Source: JAURVT01 sp049059935 (lineage in GTDB: Bacteria > Actinomycetota > Actinomycetes > Propionibacteriales > Nocardioidaceae). From it: 13,698 nucleotides of DNA. The stretch covers positions 1-13,698 of the forward strand of contig NZ_JBMGQR010000096.1 of assembly GCF_049059935.1 (NCBI RefSeq), written 5' to 3'. A model generated the notes under the pieces. That model made no database searches. It saw nothing but the letters and a program-made list of their open reading frames with translations, and was not told where the DNA came from. Position 1 is the stretch's first letter; every line of letters starts with the position of its first letter. Of the stretch, positions 1 to 8,269 are shown piece after piece. Both the position numbers and the translations under genes were made by a program.

Positions 1-2642
1 GCCGCCTCGGCGACGAGGTGGGCGGCGAGGTCGGGCGTGGTGAAGTCGGCGGTCTCGAAGACCTCGTGGACGAGCGTGCCGAACGACGCACCCATCGGGA
101 GGTCGGCCATCGGGGACGGCAGCGCGCCGGCGTCGGGCTCGCTGACGACGGGCACCACCTCGGGCTCGTCGACGGTGCCGGGGTCGTCGGACTCCACCGT
201 GGTGGCCGCGGCGTGCGCGGCCTCGTGCAGCCCCGCGGTGAGGCCGGAGTACGAGGTGCGCGACCACGCGAGGTCGAGCCGGCGGTCGAAGGCCCGCACC
301 TCCAGGGCCGGGGCCGCGGACGGTGCCGGCACCGGTGGCAGAGGCGCACGGTCGCCGAGCAGCGACCACGAGATCGTGCCGCCGGACCGCTCGACGAGGG
401 CGGCGAAGCGTCGCTGCACCTCGGCGTCGGACCCGACCAGCACCGACGCGGGCAGGGAGCCGTCGGGGCCGCGCTCGCCCATCAGCAGCCGCTGCAGGGG
501 CGAGGCCTCGGTGTTCCAGGTGGGCGCCCAGTGCACCACCACCTGCGACCGCGCGCGGGTGAGCGCGACGTACGCCAGGCGCAGCGACTCCCCCGCGTCC
601 TCGCGGACGTGGGCGTCGCGGCGGTCGGTCCAGCCCGGACCGCCCGTGCCGCCGACGTCGAGGACGCGGGCGCCGGTCTCGTCGTGGAAGCGGAGCGGGT
701 CGGGCTTGTCGTTGGCCCACCGGTCCCACAGGAACGGCGCGTAGACCACGGGGAACTGCAGGCCCTTGCTGCGGTGCACGGTGATCACCTGGACCGCCGC
801 GGCGTCGGACTCCAGGCGCCGGCTGCGCTCCTCGGTGACGTCCTGCTGCGCCTCGGCCACGCGCCGTCCGAGCCACTGGACGAGCGCGGCGACCCCGAGG
901 TCCTGACGGGTGGCGGTCTCGTGCAGCGACTGCCCGACGTGCCGCAGGTCGGTGAGGTCGCGCTCGCCGTGAGGTCGCGACAGCACCCGCTCGGTCAGGT
1001 GGTGCGAGGCCGTCATCACCTCGAGCAGGGCCGCGACGCCGCGCCGACCGAGCACGTCGGACCAGCCGCGTAGGGTCGAGCTGAGCTCGTCGAGGTCGTC
1101 GTCGGTGGCGACGCCGAGCTGCCAGGCGCTCCAGCCGTGGAAGCAGGTGAGCGCGGCCGCGCGGGCGAGGCCCGGGCGGTGCGGCTGCTCCAGGGCCGTG
1201 AGCAGCGTGAGCCAGTCGGCGGCCGCGGCCGACCGGAAGACGCTGGAGGTGCCCGTAAGGACGACGGGCACCCCGACGGCCTCGAGCGCGTCGCGGACGG
1301 TGACGGCGTCGTCGTTGCGCTGCACGAGCACGGCGACGTCGGCAGGCTCCACGACCCGGGTCTCGCCGCCCGGGTGCGTCAGCCGGGCACCCGACGCGAG
1401 CAGCTCGGCGACGTCGGCGGCGACGTCGCGGGCCACGAGGGGGCGGACGTCCTTGACCTTGAGCAGGCCGTCCTCCTCGCTCGTGCGCCCGACCTGGCGC
1501 AACCGCAACGGGGTGTCGTCGGGGGCGCCCACGAGCCGCCGGCCGGGGTGCGCGGCGTGCACGGGCAGCACCCGGATGCGGGGGTGGCCGAGGGCGACGT
1601 CTCCAAGCACGTGGCCGATGGCCTCGACAAGGGGGGCATCGCTGCGCCAGTTGGTGCCGAGCGTCGACTCGGTGCCGGCGTCGGCGGTGGCCAGCAGGTA
1701 GGTGTCGACGTCGCCACCGCGGAACGCGTAGATGGCCTGCTTGGGGTCGCCGATGAGCACCAGCGTGCGGTGGCCGTGGAAGGTGCTGCGCAGGATCTCC
1801 CACTGGACCGGGTCGGTGTCCTGGAACTCGTCGACGAGCACGACGGCGTACCGCGAGCGGATGCGGTCCTGCGCGTGCGGGCCGGTCTGGGGGTCGACGA
1901 GGGCGTCGCGGAGGTGGACCAGGAGGTCGTCGTAGTCCATCAGCCGGCCGACGCGCTTGCGCTGCGCGACGTCGGTGCGGGTCGTCTCGGCGAGGCGGCG
2001 CCGCAGGTCGGCGGCGCGTCCGGGGGTGCCGGAGGTGGGCTCGAGCCGCGCGGCGCGGTCGCCGACGGCAGCCTGCGCGACGGACTCGGCCACCGCGAGC
2101 GGGAAGTGCGGCGTCGGGCTGTCGGGGCGGCCGTAGGCGCGCACGTACAGGTCGGTGACGACGTCGGTGACGAGGTCGGACGCGGACTCGACGAACGCGA
2201 CGCCACGGTCGACGTCGGCGGCCACGCCCAGCCCGTCGAGCATCTGGTGCGCGAAGCCGTGGGTGGTGGCGATCGTGGCGGCGTCGAAGTCGGCGACGGC
2301 CTCGAGGAGCAGCCGTCGGCGCTGGGCGACCGTCTCGTCGTCGCCCGTGGCGAGGTGGCGGACGACGTCGTCGCCGTCGCGTCGCGCGGCGGCGGGGTCG
2401 CCGAGCGCGGCGAGGGTCTCGGTGAGGCGCTCGCGGACGCGCTCGCGCAGCTCGACGGTGGCCGCGCGGCCGAACGTGACCATCATCAGCTGGTCGATGC
2501 GGGCGACGCCCTCGGCGACGTAACGCGTGGCCAGGCCCGCGATGGTGTGGGTCTTGCCGGTGCCGGCGCTCGCCTCCAGCACGACGGTGCCCTCGGGCAG
2601 CGGGCCGGTGACGTCGAAGGTGGACGGGGCGGTCGTGCTCAT
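1..2642 (-). CDS. recB: Exodeoxyribonuclease V beta subunit RecB, 3' end cut by window edge
   Basis: This is the 3'-to-5' helicase and nuclease subunit of RecBCD, which processes double-strand breaks for homologous recombination in the cytoplasm. Superfamily 1 helicase motifs appear in order: Walker A ASAGTGKT (residues 24-31), LMMVTFGRAAT, ATIATTHGF, Walker B LVDEFQDTDP (about 267-276), GDPKQAIYAFRGGD (about 297-310), GTNWRSD (about 330), TVHRSKGLQFP (about 620) and LAYVALTRAR (about 688-697). GASFGTLVHEVFE near residue 851 resembles the start of the E. coli RecB nuclease domain. The gene runs off the left edge after about 880 residues, while the family usually has 1,100-1,200, so the nuclease catalytic residues are not visible. 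The ATG at 2642-2640 is set by Walker A lying close to the N-terminus, a GAGG eight bases upstream, and an ATGA overlap with the recC stop that implies translational coupling. The reading frame is intact throughout. Confidence 0.95.
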   Translation of the reverse strand, partial: MSTTAPSTFDVTGPLPEGTVVLEASAGTGKTHTIAGLATRYVAEGVARIDQLMMVTFGRAATVELRERVRERLTETLAALGDPAAARRDGDDVVRHLATGDDETVAQRRRLLLEAVADFDAATIATTHGFAHQMLDGLGVAADVDRGVAFVESASDLVTDVVTDLYVRAYGRPDSPTPHFPLAVAESVAQAAVGDRAARLEPTSGTPGRAADLRRRLAETTRTDVAQRKRVGRLMDYDDLLVHLRDALVDPQTGPHAQDRIRSRYAVVLVDEFQDTDPVQWEILRSTFHGHRTLVLIGDPKQAIYAFRGGDVDTYLLATADAGTESTLGTNWRSDAPLVEAIGHVLGDVALGHPRIRVLPVHAAHPGRRLVGAPDDTPLRLRQVGRTSEEDGLLKVKDVRPLVARDVAADVAELLASGARLTHPGGETRVVEPADVAVLVQRNDDAVTVRDALEAVGVPVVLTGTSSVFRSAAAADWLTLLTALEQPHRPGLARAAALTCFHGWSAWQLGVATDDDLDELSSTLRGWSDVLGRRGVAALLEVMTASHHLTERVLSRPHGERDLTDLRHVGQSLHETATRQDLGVAALVQWLGRRVAEAQQDVTEERSRRLESDAAAVQVITVHRSKGLQFPVVYAPFLWDRWANDKPDPLRFHDETGARVLDVGGTGGPGWTDRRDAHVREDAGESLRLAYVALTRARSQVVVHWAPTWNTEASPLQRLLMGERGPDGSLPASVLVGSDAEVQRRFAALVERSGGTISWSLLGDRAPLPPVPAPSAAPALEVRAFDRRLDLAWSRTSYSGLTAGLHEAAHAAATTVESDDPGTVDEPEVVPVVSEPDAGALPSPMADLPMGASFGTLVHEVFETADFTTPDLAAHLVAEA

Positions 2643-5600
2643 CGGTCGTGCCTCGTCTCGACGGCGAGCAGCGGCGACCACACGCGGCGGGCGACCTGGC
2701 CGAAGCGGTGCGGCTCGTCGGGCCAGTCGGCGTCGGACGGGTCGGGTGGCTCGACGAGCAGGGCCTCGATCTGGGCGTCGCCCCACACCAGACGGTGGAA
2801 GGCGTCGTCGAAGTCGCCGATCTCGCGGCGGTCGTAGGTCTTGCGCCACTGCGACCGTGCGGCCTCGACGCTCAGGTGCGGGTTGGTGCCGCGCTCGCGC
2901 TTCTCGGCGTACAGCGCCGACGTCTTGGGCGAGAACGGCACCGGGCCGGCCTGGCCCTCGCGGAACAGCCGCACGAGGGACCACAGCAGGCGGCGTGCGA
3001 CGTCCTCGGGCGGGGCGACGAGCCGGGCCATCGACGAGCCGCCGCGCCCGCGTCCGACGGTGGCCGCCGTCCACGGGGTGCCCGGCTCGGCCGCGGCCAG
3101 CGCGAGCAGCTGCACCCAGGCGCGCAGGCGGTGCTTCGGGCCCAGCCGGGAGTACTCGACCCGCACCACCTGGGAGCCGTGGACGCGCGGGACGGTGCCG
3201 TCGAGGCGGGTGCCGTCGGGCAGCACGAGGCCGAGGTCGACCGCTCGCGGCTCGCCCGCGCGCAGACCCGTGGTGTCGGCGACCAGGCGCGCGGCGTCCT
3301 GCTGGATGGGTGCGACGAGCTCGCGTCCGAGGGCGCCGGGCGGCAGCGTGCCTCGGAGCCACTCGGCGGTGACGGCGGCGGAGTCGGGCGTGCCGGCGAG
3401 ACCGGCGGCGAGCAGGCGGTCGCCGACCGACCACTGCTGCAGGGAGTCGATCTCGACGGGCAGGGCGTCGTCGGGCTCGTCCTCCTCGGCCAGCAGCGTG
3501 AGCCCGAGTCGTCCGCGCAGGAACTGGCGGACGGGGTGCTCGAGGAACCGGACGAGGTCGTCGAGCGCGACGTCGCCGGGCTCCCCGACGGGCAGCGGAC
3601 CGGGCAGGAAGCCCGGGACGGGCGGACGGTCGTGCCGCAGGGCGTCCGAGCCGGTGAACGAGGCGCGGTCGAAGCTGAACGGGCCGGGGTGGCCGAGCGC
3701 GCCGTCGGTGAAGTTGCGGGCGTCGAACGGCTGCAGGGGGTGCCGGACGACGACGTGGTCGCGCACGCGTCCGGACGGGGCGGTGGCGGTGAGGTCGAGG
3801 ACGTCGAGCAGCTCGCCGACCGGGACGGCGGGCGGGCGGAGCGCACCGGTGCGCTCGTCGGCGCCGGTGTGCAGGACGACCAGCCGCTCGCGCGCGGCGA
3901 GGACGGCGTCGAGGAAGAGCTGACGGTCCTCGGCGCGCGGGTCGCGCTCGCCGACGACGGGCGAGCGCCCGAGCACGTCGTCGCCGTCGACGCGGGTGCC
4001 GCGCGGGAAGACGCCGTCGTCGAGGCCGAGCAGGCAGACCACGCGGTGCGGCACCGAGCGCATCGGCACCATCGTGCAGATGGTGAGGTGGCCGGTGCGG
4101 AAGTTCGCGCGGGTGGGACGCCCCTCCAGGCCGCGGGCGAGCAGGGCGCGGACGTCGGCCAGGCGCAGCCGGACGGGTGCGGAACCGCCGTCGGGGGCGA
4201 CCAGCGAGTCGGCGAGCTGACGACGCGCCTGCGCGGTCTGCCAGTCGTCGCGCGGCGGGGCGTGCGTGAGGTCGTCGACGACGGCCACCAGCGCGTCGAG
4301 CCACTGCGCCGGGGTCTGCTCGCGGTGCAGGCTGCGGACCGCGTGGCCGACGCGGTCGACCAGCTCGGCCAGCCGTCCGGCGAGGTCGATCTCGTTGCTG
4401 TCGAGGTCGTCGAGCGGCAGCGCGAGGCCGACGGTGCGCAGCTCGTCCTCGTCCATCGTGACTCCGACCATGATTCGGTCGAGGCCGGTCTGCCAGGTGT
4501 TCTGCGGCACGCCGCCCAGGCCGAACGGCGTGCGTCCCTCGGCGTCCAGGCCCCAGCGCACGCCGGAGCGGCGCACCCAGTCGCCGACGCGCTCGAGGTC
4601 CTCGTCGTCGAGGCGGAACCGCGAGCGGACGGGCGCGGCGGCCGCGAGGTCGAGCAGGTCGGACGCGGTCATCCGGCCGTCGGCGAGGTCGAGGACGCGC
4701 GCGACGACGGCCAGCACGGGGTTGGTCTGGCGCAGCGAGCGGTCGGCCAGGCGCACGGTGAGGCGGTGGCCGGGGTGCACCTCGTCGGTCGCGGTGTCGG
4801 CGAGGCCGAACGCGGCCGACAGCAGCGGCGCGTAGGCCTCGATGTCGGGGCACATGACGAGGACGTCGCGCGGCTCGAGCGTCGGGTCGTCCTCGAGCAG
4901 GCCGAGGACCGTCTCGCGCAGCACCTCGACCTGGCGCTGGCGGCCGTGGCAGGCGTGCACCTGCACCGAGCGGTCGGCGAGGTCGAGGACGTGGGACCCG
5001 TCGGGGACCCGGTCGAGGTGGACGTCGCGCTGCAGGGCGCCGAGCAGCCCGGGGGCGTCGTGATCGAGGTCGAGGTGGACGTCGTCGGCGGGCGTGACGT
5101 GGGCACCGACGACCAGCTGCATCTCGCGCGCCTCACGACCCAGGGAGCGCAGCAGGGGGTGGTCGGCGAGGTCGGCGCTGGTGTCGTGGACACGGCGGGC
5201 GAGCGCGGGCGCGGTGGTGCCGGCCAGCCGGGCCCAGGACGCGTGCGAGGGGTGCGGCAGCCACAGGTGGACGTCGCGGTGCGCCGCCAGCGCGTCGAGC
5301 ACCTGCAGCTCGTCGGCGGTGAGGCGGGTGAGCCCGAACAGCGACAGCCGCGCCGGGAGGTCGACGAGGGTCGCGTCGACGCGCAGCCGCGCGCACACGT
5401 CGTCGACGCGCTCGGCCGGGCTGGGCTCCCCGATCTCGGCGCGCAGCCGCCGCCACAGCTCGGCCTGCCAGCGCAGGTCGTCGGCGAGCGGCGCGCCGGC
5501 GCCGTCGGTGTCGTCGCCGGACGCCCAGTCGAGGAGCAGCCGGGGACGCTGGGACGCGTACGAGGAGAACAGCCCCGCCAGGTGGAGCGCGACCTGGACG

Positions 5601-5998
5601 CGACGGCCCTGGTCGACCCCGTCGGCGTCGAGCAGGTGGCGCCTGAGCGTCAGGCACCACGGCTCGTGCAGGCTCAGGCCGATCACCTCGAGCAGCGGCC
5701 AGGTGAGACGCCGCGGCGACCACGGGTCGTCGTCGCGGGCGAACCCGCCGACGGACGCGACGACGTCGGCCACCAGGCGGGTGGGCGAGGGGAAGACGAC
5801 GTTGGCGCAGACCCCGTCGGCGCGGCCGCGCTGGGCGCCGAGCGAGACCGACAGCGCCTGGGAGATCCACCGCTCCACCCCGCGCGACGGCACCGCCACG
5901 ACGTCGGCGGTGAACGGGTCGTCCGGCGGGGTGGTGAGCAGCTCGCCCAGCCCGCGCACGAGGGCGTCGGCCCGCTCGGCCCGATGGATCCTCAGCAC
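2639..5998 (-). CDS. recC: Exodeoxyribonuclease V gamma subunit RecC
   Basis: RecC is the Chi-recognition scaffold of RecBCD and has a helicase-like fold without its own ATPase motifs; no GxGKT is present here. The family is clear from stretches close to E. coli RecC: the N-terminus VLRIHRAERADALVRGL, HACHGRQRQVEVLRETVL (about residue 346) followed by PRDVLVMCPDIEAYAPLL, and CTMVPMRSVPHRVVCLLGL ending DGVFPRG (about 640-665). PKHRLRAWVQLLALA (about 950) belongs to the nuclease-like C-terminal domain. I chose the GTG at 5998-5996, giving 1,119 aa, against 1,122 in E. coli. It sits eight bases after a GGAGG, and it places the conserved LRIHRAER segment at the very N-terminus. The frame stays open much further upstream, but that is antisense to the MFS gene and is not coding. 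The stop overlaps the recB start (ATGA), and the order recC-recB matches the usual recC-recB-recD operon. Confidence 0.95.
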   Translation of the reverse strand: MLRIHRAERADALVRGLGELLTTPPDDPFTADVVAVPSRGVERWISQALSVSLGAQRGRADGVCANVVFPSPTRLVADVVASVGGFARDDDPWSPRRLTWPLLEVIGLSLHEPWCLTLRRHLLDADGVDQGRRVQVALHLAGLFSSYASQRPRLLLDWASGDDTDGAGAPLADDLRWQAELWRRLRAEIGEPSPAERVDDVCARLRVDATLVDLPARLSLFGLTRLTADELQVLDALAAHRDVHLWLPHPSHASWARLAGTTAPALARRVHDTSADLADHPLLRSLGREAREMQLVVGAHVTPADDVHLDLDHDAPGLLGALQRDVHLDRVPDGSHVLDLADRSVQVHACHGRQRQVEVLRETVLGLLEDDPTLEPRDVLVMCPDIEAYAPLLSAAFGLADTATDEVHPGHRLTVRLADRSLRQTNPVLAVVARVLDLADGRMTASDLLDLAAAAPVRSRFRLDDEDLERVGDWVRRSGVRWGLDAEGRTPFGLGGVPQNTWQTGLDRIMVGVTMDEDELRTVGLALPLDDLDSNEIDLAGRLAELVDRVGHAVRSLHREQTPAQWLDALVAVVDDLTHAPPRDDWQTAQARRQLADSLVAPDGGSAPVRLRLADVRALLARGLEGRPTRANFRTGHLTICTMVPMRSVPHRVVCLLGLDDGVFPRGTRVDGDDVLGRSPVVGERDPRAEDRQLFLDAVLAARERLVVLHTGADERTGALRPPAVPVGELLDVLDLTATAPSGRVRDHVVVRHPLQPFDARNFTDGALGHPGPFSFDRASFTGSDALRHDRPPVPGFLPGPLPVGEPGDVALDDLVRFLEHPVRQFLRGRLGLTLLAEEDEPDDALPVEIDSLQQWSVGDRLLAAGLAGTPDSAAVTAEWLRGTLPPGALGRELVAPIQQDAARLVADTTGLRAGEPRAVDLGLVLPDGTRLDGTVPRVHGSQVVRVEYSRLGPKHRLRAWVQLLALAAAEPGTPWTAATVGRGRGGSSMARLVAPPEDVARRLLWSLVRLFREGQAGPVPFSPKTSALYAEKRERGTNPHLSVEAARSQWRKTYDRREIGDFDDAFHRLVWGDAQIEALLVEPPDPSDADWPDEPHRFGQVARRVWSPLLAVETRHDR

Positions 5999-6030
5999 CC
6001 GCGCCCCCTCCCGAGATCGACGTCTGGACG

Positions 6031-6036
6031 ACCCTA
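6031..6036 (-). promoter_or_regulatory. Candidate -10 box of recCB
   Basis: On the minus strand the hexamer TAGGGT fits the actinobacterial TANNNT -10 pattern. It would place a transcription start about 25 bases before the recC GTG, leaving room for the GGAGG ribosome site. No convincing -35 is visible at 16-19 bases, so this is a weak call based on position and one hexamer. Confidence 0.3.
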
Positions 6037-6054
6037 GCCGCCGCCCCCGACAGA

Positions 6055-6089
6055 CTGGTTCTGCGTGCTGGTTGCGCCGCGCATACGGT
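6055..6089 (+). promoter_or_regulatory. Candidate promoter region of the MFS gene with a short direct repeat
   Basis: TACGGT at 6084-6089 fits the TANNNT -10 pattern and would start transcription about 20 bases before the MFS ATG. Just upstream, CTGGTT occurs twice (6055-6060 and 6068-6073), each followed within a few bases by GCG, with a 13-bp period. That could be a regulator site, or chance. A TTCTGC at 6059-6064 lies 19 bases from the -10 and is a poor -35. Confidence 0.28.
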
Positions 6090-6115
6090 GCGATGACGCC
6101 GACCGAGGGGACCCC

Positions 6116-7531
6116 ATGGCGACCACGCGCGAGGACACGACGACCGACGACGGCAACAGGCTGACCGGCCGGTTGCTCGTCGCCGCGGTGGTGTCGGCCA
6201 CGGCCGGCCTGCTGTACGGCTACGACACCGGCATCATCTCCGGCGCGCTGCTGCAGATCAGCGACGAGTTCCGTATCGACGACGGCATGGAGCAGGTGAT
6301 CGCCGCCAGCATCCTCGCCGGCGCCGTGGTGGGTGCGTTGGCGGGCAGCCGGCTGTCGGAGAGGTACGGGCGCCGCATCACCATCCTCGTCATCGCCTGT
6401 GTGTTCGCCGTGGGCGCGCTGGCGAGCGCCCTGGCCCCCACTCCCCTGCTGCTCGCCCTCGGACGCGTCGTCCTCGGTCTCGCCGTCGGCGGCGGCACCC
6501 AGACCGTCCCGATGTACGTCGCCGAGCTCGCCCCGCCCCGGATCCGCGGACGTCTCGTCCTGACCTTCCAGATGGCGATCGGCGTCGGCATCGTCATCTC
6601 GACGGTCGTGGGAGCCACCGAGGCCGTCGACTGGCGCATCTCCATCGGCGCCGCCGCCGTCCCGGCCGTGATCATGCTCGTGCTGATGCTGCGGCTGCCC
6701 GAGAGCCCGCGCTGGCTCGTCAAGCAGGACCGCCTCGACGACGCGCGCGACGCCCTGCGCGTGGTGCGGACCGACGGGGTCGACCCCGATCCCGAGCTCG
6801 ACACGATCCGCGACCTCGAGAAGGCCGAGCGCAGCGAGGGCGACCGTGACCGCGGGTGGCGCGGACTGCGTCGGTCGTGGGTGCGTCCGGCGCTCGTGGT
6901 GGGCTGCGGCATCGCGATCTTCACCCAGCTCAGCGGGATCGAGATGATCATCTACTACTCCCCGACGATCCTCACCGACAACGGCTTCTCGACGACGGCG
7001 GCCCTGCGGGTGAGCGTCGCGCTGGGCGTCACCTACCTGGTGATGATGGTCGTGGGGCTGCTCGTCGTCGACAGGGTCGGACGCCGTCGCCTGACGCTGA
7101 TCATGGTGCCGGGCGCCGCGATCAGCCTGTTCGTGCTGGGCGCGCTGTTCGTGACGGGCCACAGCGGCCGCGAGAGCACCCCGTTCATCGTGGCGTGCCT
7201 GGTGGCGTTCATGTTCTTCAACGCCGGCGGCCTGCAGCTGATGGGCTGGCTCACCGGCTCGGAGATTTACCCCCTCGGCGTCCGCGCCGCGGGCACGAGC
7301 GTCCAGGCGGCGTCGCTGTGGGGCACCAACCTGCTCATCACCCTGACGCTGCTGTCGACGATCAACCTGCTCGGCGTCGGCCCGACGATGTGGATGTACG
7401 GCCTGTTCAACGTCGCCGCGTGGATCTTCGTCTACCTGCGCATGCCCGAGCTCACCGGCCGCAGCCTGGAGCAGATCGAGGACCAGCTCCACGAGGGGAA
7501 GTTCAAGCCCGCCGACTTCGCGACCCGCTGA
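6116..7531 (+). CDS. MFS transporter, sugar porter family
   Basis: This is a predicted 12-helix inner-membrane secondary transporter, probably a proton symporter for a sugar or polyol. Sugar-porter signatures are present: GYDTGIISGALL in helix 1 (from residue 35), RYGRR after helix 2 (83-87), PESPRWLV before the central loop (195-202), RVGRRRLTL in the second half, GSEIYPLGVRA, and a C-terminal PELTGRSLEQIE (444-455). The 471-aa length is normal. The ATG at 6116 has GAGGGG five bases upstream; an in-frame upstream start at 6065 would add a 17-residue tail without a ribosome site. The usual sugar-binding motif QQxxGIN of helix 7 reads TQLSGIE here (T270, E276), so two positions that contact sugar in E. 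coli XylE are changed. Specificity cannot be inferred. The gene is divergent from recC and followed 25 bases later by a structured repeat that may end its transcript. Confidence 0.9.
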   Translation: MATTREDTTTDDGNRLTGRLLVAAVVSATAGLLYGYDTGIISGALLQISDEFRIDDGMEQVIAASILAGAVVGALAGSRLSERYGRRITILVIACVFAVGALASALAPTPLLLALGRVVLGLAVGGGTQTVPMYVAELAPPRIRGRLVLTFQMAIGVGIVISTVVGATEAVDWRISIGAAAVPAVIMLVLMLRLPESPRWLVKQDRLDDARDALRVVRTDGVDPDPELDTIRDLEKAERSEGDRDRGWRGLRRSWVRPALVVGCGIAIFTQLSGIEMIIYYSPTILTDNGFSTTAALRVSVALGVTYLVMMVVGLLVVDRVGRRRLTLIMVPGAAISLFVLGALFVTGHSGRESTPFIVACLVAFMFFNAGGLQLMGWLTGSEIYPLGVRAAGTSVQAASLWGTNLLITLTLLSTINLLGVGPTMWMYGLFNVAAWIFVYLRMPELTGRSLEQIEDQLHEGKFKPADFATR

Positions 7532-7556
7532 CCCTCCGACGGACGCGGGTGCGGCC

Positions 7557-7630
7557 CCCGTCCGCGATCTGATGGCTTGCGGGGGTTCCCGCGCCCCAGA
7601 ACCCCGCCAACCCCTCAGATCGGGAACGGG
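7557..7630. repeat. Structured palindromic repeat, copy 1
   Basis: This 74-bp imperfect inverted repeat starts 25 bases after the MFS stop. The outer stem is CCCGTCC (7557-7563) against GAACGGG (7624-7630), six of seven paired. A 3-nt internal loop follows (GCG/CGG), then ATCTGA (7567-7572) pairs with TCAGAT (7615-7620). The inner arms, 7573-7587 and 7600-7614, have equal length, and 11 of 15 positions form Watson-Crick pairs around a 12-nt loop. Copy 2 at 8270-8344 has the same outer sequence and layout. It could act as a transcript end or stability hairpin, though there is no T-tract, or it could be a REP/MITE-like repeat. Confidence 0.75.
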
Positions 7631-7660
7631 AGGGGTGGCCGTCGGCGAGACTGGTCGGCG

Positions 7661-8254
7661 ATGCCCCGTGCCCACGCCTCCACCCGTCTCGTCGCCGACG
7701 GCCGCCTGGCCGTCCGGGTGCCGGCCGCGTGGCCGACGGTGCTCCACGGTGGTGTCGGCCAGAGCTGCGTGGTCGTGATGCCTCGGGCGGTCCTCGCCGT
7801 CGGATGGGCACCACCGCCCCCGGGCACGGTCGCGGTCAGGCTCGGCGTGGTCGGCGCCGACGAGGCACCGGTGACGGACGGGATCCGGCGGTCCGAGCAC
7901 CTGAGCCGCAGCCGGCTGCAGGGTGACCGCGTCGAGCTCGCCTCGCGGGAGCTCGGTGGCGCCCTCGTGCTGGAGGGCGACCTCGACCTGGCCCGCGCCG
8001 TGGCGGCCACCGCCCACCCGCTGCCGGACGGAGCCGTCGCCGTCCCGAACGTGTGGCACGCGTCGACGGGCGACGACCCCAGCCCCTCCGCGGAGGAGGT
8101 GGAGGCGCTCGTCACGGCCGCCGGCCTGCGCGCCGTGGTCGAGCACCGCGGCCGGCCGAGCAAGCAGAACCCCTCCGGCCTGGCCGCCTGCGACCCCATG
8201 GTCGGTGAGGTGCTCCCCCGCGGCGCCGACGTCCGCGTGCTGTTTTCCACCTGA
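7661..8254 (+). CDS. Hypothetical protein, possible PASTA-like C-terminus
   Basis: I do not recognise the family. The 197-aa reading frame has strong GC-rich third positions along its length, which supports a real gene on this strand. No signal peptide or membrane helix is seen, so it is probably cytoplasmic. Residues about 127-196 resemble one PASTA repeat in layout: VAVPNV at the start, a helix-like AEEVEALVTAAGLRAVVE (144-161), then a final strand pair around GEVLPRGADVRVLF (182-195). The central spacing is loose and the usual QSP is ACDP, so this is only a suggestion. The ATG at 7661 is the best start by codon use, but its ribosome site is weak (GCGAGA about 11 bases upstream). An in-frame start at 7577 lies inside the palindromic repeat and was rejected. 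The gene is bracketed by two copies of that repeat, on the same strand as its neighbours. Confidence 0.7.
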   Translation: MPRAHASTRLVADGRLAVRVPAAWPTVLHGGVGQSCVVVMPRAVLAVGWAPPPPGTVAVRLGVVGADEAPVTDGIRRSEHLSRSRLQGDRVELASRELGGALVLEGDLDLARAVAATAHPLPDGAVAVPNVWHASTGDDPSPSAEEVEALVTAAGLRAVVEHRGRPSKQNPSGLAACDPMVGEVLPRGADVRVLFST

Positions 8255-8269
8255 CCCCGTCGGTCCCCA

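Noticed and set aside
2648..6037. A 1,129-codon plus-strand frame antisense to recC
   Set aside because: The composition is a Val/Glu/Gly/Arg-rich shadow, with no domain and the wrong codon-position bias. The same holds for the 566-codon plus-strand frame at 1137-2837 antisense to recB.
6065..6115. An upstream in-frame start for the MFS transporter
   Set aside because: It has no ribosome site and overlaps the candidate promoter. The ATG at 6116 has GAGGGG at proper spacing.
7538..7563. A separate GC-rich hairpin just after the MFS stop (GGACG near 7541 against CGTCC at 7559-7563)
   Set aside because: Its right arm is the same CCGTCC used by repeat copy 1, and the pairing is short with mismatches. 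The longer element explains the sequence better.
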